Source of the DNA: Halapricum hydrolyticum | GTDB lineage: Archaea > Halobacteriota > Halobacteria > Halobacteriales > Haloarculaceae | Length of the DNA stretch: 64,000 nt | Assembly (NCBI RefSeq): GCF_025517535.1 | Contig: NZ_JAOPKC010000003.1 | Coordinates: forward strand, 124,001-188,000 | Direction of reading: 5' to 3' | Shown here: positions 23,303-31,085 of the stretch, one piece after another | Position numbering within the stretch: position 1 is the first letter of the stretch | How the letters are laid out: each line of letters starts with the position of its first letter | The notes under the pieces: model-generated | Seen by the model: the letters and a program-made list of their open reading frames with translations, nothing else | Database searches by the model: none | What the model was told of the DNA's origin: nothing | Program-made: the position numbers and the translations under genes

Positions 23303-24751
23303 CTACAGCTGACCCTGAATAATTCCGCTTGTCCGGACGAAGAAGTAAAGTACGAACGCGCCTGCGAGAACCCATTGACCAGCGTGGATATCGTCCCACT
23401 CACCCTGGGCGGTCTTGACGATCGGATACGAGATGATTCCAGCGGCGATTCCGTACGCGATCGAGAACGTGAACGGCATCACAAAGATCGTCAGTCCGGC
23501 GGGAACGGCATGGGCGAGATTATCCCACTCGATGTCTGTAATGTTCTGGAGCATCAACACGGCGACGACGACCAGCGCGATATGTGAGGCGTGCAGTGGG
23601 ACCGCGGCCGCAAGCGGCACAAGTGCTAGCGAGGCAATGAACAGCAGCGCCACGACGAGCGCGGTCATTCCAGTCCGACCGCCTTCCTCGACACCGGTTG
23701 CCGACTCGATGTAAGTCGTGACCGTTGACGTCCCGATCATCCCACCGACGGTCGTTCCGATCGCGTCTGCGAGTAGCGGTTTGTCGATGTCCGGGAGGTT
23801 CCCGTCTTCGTCGAGGAAACCAGCGACTTGCGAGACGCCAGTGAGCGTGCCAGCCGTGTCGAAGAAGTCCACGAAGAAGAACGTGAACACGATTAGCGAG
23901 AACCCGAGTGCGTCGACGTTACTGAACCCATCGATGAACGCCCCGACAAGCGGCGAGATATCGTATCCGGCCACCGAATACGTCACTGCCGTGTCGCCAG
24001 TCAACGACGCGGGCGTGTACAGAGATATCGGGGTCCCGAACTTCTCGAACTGTGCCGGATGGGCGGTCGCACCGATGGCAGATGCAGCGTAACTGATGAG
24101 GGTCGTAATGATGATACCGAAGATAATCGATCCGGGAATCCTGGCCGCGTACAACGCGAACGTTATGAACAACCCGACGACAGAGATGATCGCGATCGGA
24201 TCCTCAGCGAAGACCGGATTAAACTGGATGAACGTCGCTGGATCGCTGGCGATAACGTGCATCGCTTGCAGGCCAAGAATAGCCAGGAATAACCCAATAC
24301 CAGCACCGATAGCGAACTTGACTGGTTCAGGGAATATCTTGATCACGTACTCACGAGCGCCTGCCACCGTGAGTAAGATGAACAGGACCCCTTCGACGAC
24401 GACGGCTGCCAGGGCGGTCTGCCAGGGCACACCTAGCCCCAAAACGACGGTGAACGCAAAGAAGGCGTTCAGCCCGAGGCCAGGGGCCTGCGCGAAGGGT
24501 CTATTGGCATAGAATGCCATGATAAGCGTCGCAACTGCCGCAGTAATAATCGTCACGACCGCCAGCATTTGGCCGACTTCAGACGACGTTCGTCCCGGAA
24601 CGTCGGTGATGGCCACTCCTAAGATATCGGGGTTCACTACGACGATATAACTCATCGTCAAGAAGGTCGTGAACCCGGCGACAATCTCCGTCCTGAGGTC
24701 GGTCCCGTGCTCCTCGAACCCGAAGTAATCCGCGAGTGTCTCCCGTACCAT
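23303..24751 (-). CDS. NCS2/AzgA-type purine nucleobase permease
   Basis: 482 residues, about 12-14 predicted membrane helices. Family blocks: FGFEEHGTDLRTEIVAGFTTFLTMSY at the N-terminus, FAQAPGLGLNAFFAF near residue 95 and FVDFFDTAGTLTGVSQVAGF. The last is GTSTVTTYIESATGVEEGGRTGMTALV near residue 340. The pattern is that of AzgA/PbuG hypoxanthine-guanine-adenine permeases (proton symport). ATG at 24751 is used rather than TTG at 24760. The upstream region is AT-rich with CATAAACC (24782-24789, minus) and ATATATCTATAAAG (24793-24806, minus) as promoter candidates. It follows gfcR on the same strand and lies near pyrE and upp, a nucleobase-salvage neighbourhood. Confidence 0.93.
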   Translation of the reverse strand: MVRETLADYFGFEEHGTDLRTEIVAGFTTFLTMSYIVVVNPDILGVAITDVPGRTSSEVGQMLAVVTIITAAVATLIMAFYANRPFAQAPGLGLNAFFAFTVVLGLGVPWQTALAAVVVEGVLFILLTVAGAREYVIKIFPEPVKFAIGAGIGLFLAILGLQAMHVIASDPATFIQFNPVFAEDPIAIISVVGLFITFALYAARIPGSIIFGIIITTLISYAASAIGATAHPAQFEKFGTPISLYTPASLTGDTAVTYSVAGYDISPLVGAFIDGFSNVDALGFSLIVFTFFFVDFFDTAGTLTGVSQVAGFLDEDGNLPDIDKPLLADAIGTTVGGMIGTSTVTTYIESATGVEEGGRTGMTALVVALLFIASLALVPLAAAVPLHASHIALVVVAVLMLQNITDIEWDNLAHAVPAGLTIFVMPFTFSIAYGIAAGIISYPIVKTAQGEWDDIHAGQWVLAGAFVLYFFVRTSGIIQGQL

Positions 24752-24878
24752 GTTACACAAACGAGCATATACTCCGGCCTCGGTTTATGTCTTTATAGAT
24801 ATATTGCCGATTCTATTCACGAACTTGTATATCTATTCTCTCTCAGAAGCGCTGGCATCGATCTCGGGAACGACTCGA
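24752..24878 (-). promoter_or_regulatory. AT-rich promoter region of the purine permease gene
   Basis: 127 bases between gfcR and the permease gene are unusually AT-rich for this window. On the minus strand they contain ATATATCTATAAAG (24793-24806) and CATAAACC (24782-24789), both TATA-like. The second, about 35 nt from the ATG, would give a short leader. The separation from gfcR suggests independent transcription of the permease. Confidence 0.55.
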
Positions 24879-25589
24879 TTATGTACTCGTCAGAGCCACG
24901 ACTGGGGCATCGGTGGCCTCGCGGACGGTCTCGATGCCCTCGCTGTCGGCGGCGACCAGCACGGCAGCGCCGACCACTTCGGCGTCGACCTGATCGGCGA
25001 TGTCGAGCAAGAGCCGCTGGGTCTCCCCCGAGCGGACGATGTCGTCGACGACGAGCACGCGCTCGCCGGACTCGATCGCGGTCGCGGGCAGCGAGTAGGT
25101 CAACTCGATTCCGGGCGTGACGCGCTGGCGGGTCTCGACGAACTCCTCGACGGCGGTCTCGCGGGACTTCTTGGCGTAGGCGGTGCGGGCACCGTAGTAC
25201 CGTGCCACTGCCGAAGCGAAGGTGATTCCGTCGGTCGCGGCCGTCAACACCACGTCCGGGCGGTCGAAGCCGACGTCTTCCGCAACGACGACCGCCGCGG
25301 CGTCCAGCAAGGTCTGATCGAAGACGAGGTCCGTGTTGTCGACGTACCCCTCCTCGTCGGTCCGGAGACGAGTGTCCAGTTCCTCGGCGACCAGTTCCCG
25401 CCCGAACCCGGAGACGACCTCGCGAGCGCGGTCGATACCGGGCAGGACGTGGCCGTTGACGTAGCGGTTCAGATCGCCGGCCGGCAGCCCGGTCTCGGCC
25501 GCCAGCTCGTCGTAGGTCCGCGACTCCTTGCGCGCCCGGAGGATCTCGACGGCGCGCAACTGGAGGGTGGCCTTCTCGACGCGATTCAT
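24879..25589 (-). CDS. gfcR: GfcR-like transcriptional regulator with phosphoribosyltransferase domain
   Basis: 236 residues. An N-terminal helix-turn-helix region (about 8-60, RTYDELAAETGLPAGDLNRYVNGH) is fused to a type I phosphoribosyltransferase domain. The PRPP loop is VLVVDDIVRSGET near residue 185. In Haloferax the homologue GfcR activates sugar-catabolism genes and may sense a phosphorylated sugar rather than PRPP. The same architecture was formerly annotated as orotate phosphoribosyltransferase-like protein. The genuine pyrE lies 216 nt upstream on the same strand, which argues against this copy being the biosynthetic enzyme. Confidence 0.9.
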   Translation of the reverse strand: MNRVEKATLQLRAVEILRARKESRTYDELAAETGLPAGDLNRYVNGHVLPGIDRAREVVSGFGRELVAEELDTRLRTDEEGYVDNTDLVFDQTLLDAAAVVVAEDVGFDRPDVVLTAATDGITFASAVARYYGARTAYAKKSRETAVEEFVETRQRVTPGIELTYSLPATAIESGERVLVVDDIVRSGETQRLLLDIADQVDAEVVGAAVLVAADSEGIETVREATDAPVVALTST

Positions 25590-25804
25590 GCCTTTCCGTT
25601 GCCACTACCCAGATATGAATATATCGGTCTATACAACCGTGGAAATAGACACGAGCGTGTGGGGAACTGTCGATCGCGGAACACCTATCAGAAGTCTACC
25701 AAAGGCTTCGGGATATCCCCCGTCGGCGTGTGTCTCCCGGCCACTACAGCAAGCGACAGTACTTTCGGTAAACGAAGAATGTGGCTATCGCGATTCGAGC
25801 CTGC

Positions 25805-26338
25805 CTACCGGCCGCTGTCTTCGAGCAGCTGGGTGGCAGTTACGAGCGCTTCCAGTTGCAGGCCGTGCTCGGCGAGGTTCTCGGCTGCGCCCTCCTCGCG
25901 GTCGACGACCACGAGCACGCGATCGACGACGGCACCGGCCTCGCGCAGGGCCTGTGCGGCGTCGATGGCGCTCTGGCCCGTGGTGGCGATGTCTTCGATG
26001 ATGATGACCTCATCGCCGTCTTCGAGGTCGCCCTCGATCAGGTTCGCGGTGCCGTACTCCTTCTGTTGCTTGCGCGCGATGACGTACGGCCGGCCGGTCT
26101 CGACGCTGGTGACGGCGACCAGCGGGACGGCACCCAGCGCGACGCCGGCGAGCTTCGAGCCGTCGTCGCCGAGCAACTCGGCGAAGGCCTCGCTGATGAG
26201 CGACAGGCTCGTCGGATCGGTCTCGAAGCGGTACTTGTCGACGTAGTAGTCGCTCGTCCCGCCGTGGGAGAGCTCGAACTCCCCGAAGCGGACGGCGTCG
26301 GTCTCGCGCAACGCGTCGATGAGTCGCTGGGTGTCCAT
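25805..26338 (-). CDS. pyrE: Orotate phosphoribosyltransferase
   Basis: 177 residues, the standard length. It transfers ribose-5-phosphate from PRPP to orotate in UMP synthesis. The PRPP loop VIIIEDIATTGQSAIDAA lies near residue 113-130. The lysine-bearing segment YVIARKQQKEYGTANLIEG and N-terminal FELSHGGTSDYYVDKYRFETDP match PyrE. ATG at 26338 has a GGTATTACC box (26361-26370, minus) about 27 nt upstream, so the mRNA is probably leaderless. Divergent from the Sua5-type gene across an 80-nt shared promoter region. Confidence 0.96.
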   Translation of the reverse strand: MDTQRLIDALRETDAVRFGEFELSHGGTSDYYVDKYRFETDPTSLSLISEAFAELLGDDGSKLAGVALGAVPLVAVTSVETGRPYVIARKQQKEYGTANLIEGDLEDGDEVIIIEDIATTGQSAIDAAQALREAGAVVDRVLVVVDREEGAAENLAEHGLQLEALVTATQLLEDSGR

Positions 26339-26360
26339 ACTGTCGGATGTGCCGGCGCTC

Positions 26361-26394
26361 CGGTAATACCCATCGGATTCCCGTGGGCTTTTGT
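26361..26394. promoter_or_regulatory. Back-to-back TATA elements of pyrE and the Sua5-type gene
   Basis: GGTATTACC on the minus strand (26361-26370) lies about 27 nt before the pyrE ATG. GCTTTTGT on the plus strand (26387-26394) lies about 28 nt before the ATG at 26419. Both spacings are those of leaderless haloarchaeal transcripts. Confidence 0.55.
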
Positions 26395-26418
26395 CCGCGA
26401 GACGCCCACGATGGGACG

Positions 26419-26997
26419 ATGAGCGACCTCGAAGCGGCCGTCGAGGCGATCGAATCCGGCGAGCTGGTCGTCTATCCGACCGAGACGGTCTACGGCCTGG
26501 GTGCGGACGCGCTCGATCCCGCGGCCGTCGCACGAGTCTTCGATGCGAAGGGACGCGACCGCGACGAGCCGATCTCGATGGCCGTGCCCGATCTGAACAC
26601 CGCGATCGAGTACACCGCGCCGACGGCGACCGAGCGGGCGTTCATGCACGAGTTTCTCCCCGGGCCGGTGACGGTCCTGGTCGAGCGTCGCGAGATGGTC
26701 CCGGACGTTCTCACCGCGGGCCGCGAGCAGGTCGGGATCCGGATTCCGGACCACGAACTCGCGCTGGCGTTGCTGGAGCGGGCCGCGCCGATCACGGCCA
26801 CCAGCGCGAACGTCAGCGGCCAGCAAAGCGCCCGGCGCGTGGCCGACCTCGATTCGATCACTGATTCGGTCGCGGTCGTCCTCGACGGCGGCGAGACCGG
26901 CGGTACCGGCAGTACGGTCGTCGACGTCGAGACCGGTGACATCCACCGCCGGGGTGCCGAGGCGGACGCCGTCGAGGCGTGGCTCGACGGGCGGTGA
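26419..26997 (+). CDS. L-threonylcarbamoyladenylate synthase, Sua5/YrdC/YciO family
   Basis: 192 residues. The family makes threonylcarbamoyl-AMP from threonine, bicarbonate and ATP for t6A37 of tRNA. The signature VVYPTETVYGLGADALDP (residues 16-33) carries the ATP/threonine-binding region. AKGRDRDEPISMAV has the KxR and P residues of the active site, and ITATSANVSGQ near residue 125 completes it. The C-terminal Sua5 domain is absent, as in YrdC-type proteins. Translation from ATG 26419 is favoured by the TATA spacing. Confidence 0.93.
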   Translation: MSDLEAAVEAIESGELVVYPTETVYGLGADALDPAAVARVFDAKGRDRDEPISMAVPDLNTAIEYTAPTATERAFMHEFLPGPVTVLVERREMVPDVLTAGREQVGIRIPDHELALALLERAAPITATSANVSGQQSARRVADLDSITDSVAVVLDGGETGGTGSTVVDVETGDIHRRGAEADAVEAWLDGR

Positions 26998-27061
26998 GTC
27001 CTGTCTCTTCGTGTGCGATGATGCAGTAGCGACAGTCCACGGCTTCAGCCACAGGGAGAGG

Positions 27062-27718
27062 TCATCCCAGTAGCGACCGAAGGGATCGCGTCCTGACGCC
27101 GCATCCGTCGCGATACTCACAGGGCTGGCACTTTTCGCGGTTCTCGGTCCGGTTCGGTGGTCCGTCGATCGACTCGGCGGTCCGTAGCGCGGCCCGGTAC
27201 TGCGAGCGCCGCCGAGCCGAGAGTTCGATCTCACGGATCACGCCGTAGGCCGGGTACTCCGCGAACGCGCGTTCGACCGGCTGTTCGCGCTCCCAGGCCA
27301 GCGCCAGCGCGGCCGCGACGAGATGGACCGACTGCGGCTCCCAGACGCCCTGCTCGGGTGGCCGGCCGGCGAACACTAGCGACGGCGCGAGCGGTCGTTC
27401 GAGCACCTTGTGGGCGATCCCGCGTGCGTCCTTGCCTTCGAGCAGGACCTCGCTGGCCGGCGGATCGACGAGTTCGTCCCAGGCGTCCAGCCCGGCCTTG
27501 AGACAGCCGACCCGCGACCGAAACGTCGTCGGCGTCACCTCGATCGGTGCCGCGAGCAGTTCCGTGTCTTCCGTCAGCAACTTCTCGTACTCGAAGGCCA
27601 GCTGTCGTCGATCCTGTACTCCGCTGGGGATCGACTCGCCGACGTCGGGATCGCGCCGCCGATAATACAGCTTTCGCGGACAGTAGGCCGCGGTCGCAAC
27701 GTCACGAAACGCGTGCAT
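27062..27718 (-). CDS. Solitary Cas4-like (PD-(D/E)XK, iron-sulfur) nuclease
   Basis: 218 residues. The N-terminal segment AAYCPRKLYYRR with a cysteine and the C-terminal cysteine group EKCQPCEYRDGCG together give the four-Cys iron-sulfur site of Cas4/AddB-type nucleases. A central LDAWDEL...EVLLEGKDAR could supply the Asp and the Glu-x-Lys of the PD-(D/E)XK core. QSVHLVAAALALAWER fits the QxxxY-type helix, although the Tyr is not obvious. No cas genes or CRISPR repeats are visible in the window, so this is a stand-alone Cas4-family protein, possibly in DNA repair. Functional integrity of the active site is uncertain. Confidence 0.75.
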   Translation of the reverse strand: MHAFRDVATAAYCPRKLYYRRRDPDVGESIPSGVQDRRQLAFEYEKLLTEDTELLAAPIEVTPTTFRSRVGCLKAGLDAWDELVDPPASEVLLEGKDARGIAHKVLERPLAPSLVFAGRPPEQGVWEPQSVHLVAAALALAWEREQPVERAFAEYPAYGVIREIELSARRRSQYRAALRTAESIDGPPNRTENREKCQPCEYRDGCGVRTRSLRSLLG

Positions 27719-27797
27719 ACCCTGCGTGGCTGCGGGATCGCGTATAAACCTCCGCCGCGCCGCGACGGACGGCCGCGGACGACAGCAACGACCTGCT

Positions 27798-28400
27798 CTA
27801 GAACGAGAGATCGGTCTCGATGTCCTCGGTAGCGTCGTCGAGACCGTCTTCTTTGACGCTCTCGGTCAACTGGATCGAGAGATCGGCGTCGGTGAGTATC
27901 TCCTCGAAAGCCGTCCTGTACCGGTGACTCGTCCGCCGGGCCCGGTTCTGTGCAGTCGCGACCCGGCCGAAGTGCTCGATGGCGTCGCGGTCGGCGTCGA
28001 GTTCGGCCGCGATCGTCTCGCTGTCGGCGTCCTCCGCCAGCAGATCCCGGAGCGACGCCATCGAGAACGGCGCGTCGGCGTCGCTGTCTTCGACCAGGTG
28101 CAGGTCCATCCGAGCGCGAAAGACCGTCTCCACGTCGAGATCGAGTTCGTCCGCGAGCGTCCCGTCGTCGTCACCCTCGTAGAACCCCCTGACGATCGCG
28201 GCCAGCGTCCGGTCGTCGCAGTCGGTCTCGAAGTCGTATCGCTCGCGCATGTCCTCGATGACGTCGATCAGCCGCTCCACGATCCGCTCGTCGTCGCTGT
28301 CCGCCAGCGACCCCCGCCCCTCTTGCTGGCGCTCCGTGACCGTCTCTTCGCCGGCGACGTCGACGAAGATATCCCGGAGCTGTTCAGTCTTCTCGTCCAT
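27798..28400 (-). CDS. Conserved haloarchaeal protein, CMI4-like
   Basis: 200 residues, very acidic and predicted largely helical, without membrane segments or metal motifs. The N-terminus MDEKTEQLRDIFVDVAGEETVTE resembles the haloarchaeal family annotated as conditioned medium-induced protein 4, whose biochemical role is unknown. The central region (DELDLDVETVFRARMDLHLV) could form a helix-turn-helix-like fold, but I would not call it DNA-binding. A clear TATA box (TTTTTATA, minus strand, 28425-28432) lies 28 nt before the ATG, implying a leaderless mRNA. An 82-bp palindromic element lies upstream between this gene and upp. Confidence 0.75.
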   Translation of the reverse strand: MDEKTEQLRDIFVDVAGEETVTERQQEGRGSLADSDDERIVERLIDVIEDMRERYDFETDCDDRTLAAIVRGFYEGDDDGTLADELDLDVETVFRARMDLHLVEDSDADAPFSMASLRDLLAEDADSETIAAELDADRDAIEHFGRVATAQNRARRTSHRYRTAFEEILTDADLSIQLTESVKEDGLDDATEDIETDLSF

Positions 28401-28482
28401 CGAACCGAAACACGACGATCAGCGTATAAAAATCCGTCCTCTTTTTTCACACCGATAGAACGACGAATCAGCCGTCCGTCTC

Positions 28483-28564
28483 ATAGTGATTACTGTAAGT
28501 CTGTTCCGGGTCGACCGCACGATGTCGTGCAGTCGCACCGGTAAATCGTTACAGTAATCACTAT
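28483..28564. repeat. 82-bp palindromic element with perfect 16-bp terminal inverted repeats
   Basis: ATAGTGATTACTGTAA at 28483-28498 is matched exactly by its reverse complement at 28549-28564. The 50-nt interior holds a second palindrome, GCACGA-TG-TCGTGC (28517-28530). It is extended by CGAC/GTCG (28512-28515, 28532-28535) with one mismatch. The whole unit therefore folds into one long interrupted hairpin. Its right end coincides with the first base of the upp stop codon triplet as read on the plus strand. It looks like a MITE-like or regulatory palindrome. A terminator for upp is the plain alternative, although no T-tract follows. Confidence 0.85.
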
Positions 28565-29238
28565 CAGGTGGTTCGAAACGCCCGGTCGCCGGCGTCGCCC
28601 AGTCCGGGGACGATGTAGCCCTCCTCGTCGAGGTGGTCGTCGATAGCGACCGACAGGATCTCGACGTCGGGGAACTGTTCGTTCAGCCGGACGAGTCCCT
28701 CGGGTGCGCTGACGGCCGCGAGCACGAGCAGTCGTTCGGGATCGCCCATCTCCTGGACGTGCTCCAGGACGGTCGCCATCGTCGAGCCGGTCGCGAGCAT
28801 CGGGTCGGCGACGATGACAGTGTCCTCGGGGTGGATCTCGGGGAGTTTCACGTAGTCGACTTCGATGTCGAACTCGCCGGCGTCGTCCATCCCGCCGGAC
28901 TCGTCGCGGCTGGCGGAGATGACGCCCTGGCGCGCCCGGGGGAACGCCTTGAGCAGTCCCTCGACGAACGGCGTCGCCGCCCGGAGGACGTTGATGATCA
29001 CGACGTCGTCCATGCCGACGACGCGCTCGCCGGTCGTCTCGGTCAGCGGCGTCTGGATCGTCTCGTAGGCCGTCTCCATGACGCCGTCGATGATCTCGTA
29101 GCCACAGATCCGCCCGAGCTTCACCAGCCCTTTCCGGAACGCGACCTGCTCGGTTTCGACGCTTCGCAGCTGTGTCAGCGTGTGTTTCGCGAGCGCATGC
29201 GTGACCACTTTCGCCTCGCCTCGGTCTTCGATCGTCAT
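28564..29238 (-). CDS. upp: Uracil phosphoribosyltransferase
   Basis: 224 residues. It converts uracil and PRPP to UMP. VIINVLRAATPFVEGLLKAFP and the PRPP loop VIVADPMLATGSTMATVLEH (near residue 133-152) are characteristic. The uracil-binding C-terminus VPGLGDAGDRAF is intact. ATG at 29238 is supported by a GTTATTTGC box about 28 nt upstream (29262-29270, minus), giving a leaderless transcript. The stop codon lies at the edge of the 82-bp palindrome. Confidence 0.96.
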   Translation of the reverse strand: MTIEDRGEAKVVTHALAKHTLTQLRSVETEQVAFRKGLVKLGRICGYEIIDGVMETAYETIQTPLTETTGERVVGMDDVVIINVLRAATPFVEGLLKAFPRARQGVISASRDESGGMDDAGEFDIEVDYVKLPEIHPEDTVIVADPMLATGSTMATVLEHVQEMGDPERLLVLAAVSAPEGLVRLNEQFPDVEILSVAIDDHLDEEGYIVPGLGDAGDRAFRTT

Positions 29239-29345
29239 ATGCGAGCCAGGGTTAGCGACGGGCAAATAACTGACGAGACGGCGCTCGTACGGTCACCAGG
29301 GGGTCTGTATCCAGAGGTATCGTACTGCCTGCTGTACGGTTTCGA

Positions 29346-29391
29346 AGGACTTCGGTCCTCCAGGGTGGCGAATGTCTGTACGAACGTACAG
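29346..29391. promoter_or_regulatory. UUCG hairpin and 16-bp palindrome upstream of a methyltransferase gene
   Basis: AGGAC-TTCG-GTCCT (29346-29359) is a 5-bp stem closed by a UUCG tetraloop. CTGTACG-AA-CGTACAG (29376-29391) is a perfect palindrome with 7-bp arms, the shape of a dimeric repressor site. Both lie in the 191-nt region before the plus-strand gene starting at 29430. Function is inferred only from symmetry and position. Confidence 0.45.
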
Positions 29392-29429
29392 CCGGCAGTA
29401 TCAGGACGGACCGCCCCGTACGCCCACGT

Positions 29430-30092
29430 ATGGCCGTCGAGGTCACCGCCACTGCCGGGGAGATCGCCCGCGCCTACGACGTGCTCGCACCGATATACGA
29501 TCGACTGGTCGCGAGCTGGGAAGCTCCGACCTACGCCCACGCTCTGTACGCCCTCGCTCCGGAACCGGGTGATCGAGTCCTCGATGTGGGCTGTGGCCCC
29601 GGGCATCTCCTGGCGCTGGTCGCCCCGCTCGTCGGCCCGGAGGGACACGTGTACGGGCTCGACGTCGCTCCGGGAATGCTCGAATCGGCCGGCCGGCGGC
29701 TGGCGGCACTCGACGCGCCTGCGACGCTCTGCCGCGGGGACGCACGGGCGCTCCCGTTCGCGGACGAGGTCGTTGACGCTGTCGTGCTGGTCGAGACGCT
29801 CGAACTGTTCTCGCAGACGGACGCAGCGGCGGTCCTCTCGGAGAGCCGGCGCGTCCTCGACCCCGACGGTCGGCTCGTCGTCGCGAGTATGGAACGCCGC
29901 GGCTACGAGGAGACGCCGTTCGTCCGGGCCTACGAGTGGCTCTACGCGACCTTGCCCGGGTACGACGCCGTCGGCTGTCGCCCTATCGACGCGTGCGGCC
30001 GGCTCACAGCGGCGGGCTTCACTATCGTGTCCAGCGAGACCGTTCGCCTGGCCGGCGTCTGGCCGACGACCGTCGCACTCGCAAAACCGTGA
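29430..30092 (+). CDS. SAM-dependent methyltransferase, UbiE/type-11-like
   Basis: 220 residues. An N-terminal AYDVLAPIYDRLVASWE segment is typical of UbiE-like and related methyltransferases. SAM motif I is VLDVGCGPGHLLALV near residue 50-64, motif II YGLDVAPGML, and RGDARALPFADEVVDAVVL then LDPDGRLVVASM follow in order. The substrate is unknown. The start is placed at the ATG that begins the conserved region; the palindrome at 29376-29391 lies 39 nt upstream. Convergent with the DJ-1-type gene (12 nt apart). Confidence 0.87.
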   Translation: MAVEVTATAGEIARAYDVLAPIYDRLVASWEAPTYAHALYALAPEPGDRVLDVGCGPGHLLALVAPLVGPEGHVYGLDVAPGMLESAGRRLAALDAPATLCRGDARALPFADEVVDAVVLVETLELFSQTDAAAVLSESRRVLDPDGRLVVASMERRGYEETPFVRAYEWLYATLPGYDAVGCRPIDACGRLTAAGFTIVSSETVRLAGVWPTTVALAKP

Positions 30093-30104
30093 TCGTCGCC
30101 CGGC

Positions 30105-30797
30105 TCAATCCTCGTACTCGACGCCCAGCTCGTCGAGCAGCGTGCGTGCCGCAGTCGCCGAAGACGGCGGTCCGCGCCCGGTCACGAGGTCGCCATCGAC
30201 GGTGACGCTGGTGTCCTGATCGAGTCGGGAGTTCCAGTCGGCCCCGACTGCCTTGACCTCGTCTTCGACCCAGTATGGGAGCTTGCGGCCGTCGGGCATC
30301 CGGTCGTATTCGTCGACGATCCCTTCCTCCCACTCGTTGGGGAAGCCAGTGACCGATCGCCCCGCTGCGAGGAAGTCGCCGTCGCTGTCCCGTGTGAACG
30401 CGAGGATCCCGACCGCGTGACAGACGACCATCGCCTTCCCGTCCCCGCCCTCGACGGCAGTCCGCAGGGCCGCCCGGGCGTGTCTGTCCTGGTTGACGTC
30501 CCACTCCGTCCCGTGGCCGCCGGGGAAGACGACCGCGTCGAACGCGGCGGGATCGACCGCTGCAAGCGGTTCGGGATCGTTGAGTCGCTCGTCGTTCTCG
30601 TGGACTTCCTTGACTAGCGCGGCAGTCTCTTCGTCGACTTCGTCGGTATCGACCGACCGTTCGTCGAGTACTGCCGGCCCACCGGAGGGCGTCGCGACAG
30701 TCACGTCCAGACCGGCATCGTCGAGTGTCGTGAGCGGTTCGATACATTCCTCGCCCCAGTAGCCGTGTTCGCTAACGATGAAAAGTGCGGATGGCAT
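30105..30797 (-). CDS. DJ-1/PfpI-family class I glutamine amidotransferase-like protein
   Basis: 230 residues. The nucleophile elbow is MVVCHAVGIL, with the Cys near residue 127. AVVFPGGHGTEWDV near residue 90 supplies the conserved acidic/oxyanion loop, and ALFIVSEHGYWGEE opens the fold. Length and pattern are closest to HchA/Hsp31-like members, which act as glyoxalases, deglycases or chaperones. Which of these applies cannot be told from sequence. ATG at 30797 is preferred to the GTG immediately before it. It converges on the methyltransferase gene. Confidence 0.87.
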   Translation of the reverse strand: MPSALFIVSEHGYWGEECIEPLTTLDDAGLDVTVATPSGGPAVLDERSVDTDEVDEETAALVKEVHENDERLNDPEPLAAVDPAAFDAVVFPGGHGTEWDVNQDRHARAALRTAVEGGDGKAMVVCHAVGILAFTRDSDGDFLAAGRSVTGFPNEWEEGIVDEYDRMPDGRKLPYWVEDEVKAVGADWNSRLDQDTSVTVDGDLVTGRGPPSSATAARTLLDELGVEYED

Positions 30798-30953
30798 CAC
30801 TACCTATTGCGGGTTGCAGTCGGTTGTATTCCCGGCTTCCGGAAAATATTCGACGGCGATGGGGATCAGAATCCAGATCAGCCGATAGCTTAGCCACCAG
30901 TGCAGCGCGGGCGGAAACGCTTAACCACGTTCGACCCCAATCGAGTCGTCACG

Positions 30954-31085
30954 ATGGACGTCTTGCGGCGCACAGACGCCGAACACATCGACCGATCACC
31001 GACCGACAGTGACTGCTGTACTGATCCGACGGCCCGCCCGGGTGGAGACGGATCGACGCTCGGCAGCCACGATACCCATGTCTGA
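30954..31085 (+). CDS. Possible small upstream ORF (43 aa) coupled to the next gene
   Basis: This frame encodes 43 residues ending GSHDTHV with an internal CC pair; I recognise no family. It begins about 30 nt after a CGCTTAACC box (30918-30926) and so could be translated from a leaderless mRNA. Its stop codon overlaps the next ATG (ATGTCTGA, 31078-31085), the geometry of translational coupling. It may equally be an untranslated leader. Confidence 0.3.
   Translation: MDVLRRTDAEHIDRSPTDSDCCTDPTARPGGDGSTLGSHDTHV

Noticed and set aside
24879..25589. Second orotate phosphoribosyltransferase gene
   Set aside because: It has an N-terminal helix-turn-helix domain and the architecture of GfcR; a standard-length pyrE lies next to it.
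27062..27718. CRISPR-Cas locus suggested by the Cas4-like gene
   Set aside because: No repeat-spacer array and no other cas gene is visible anywhere in the window.
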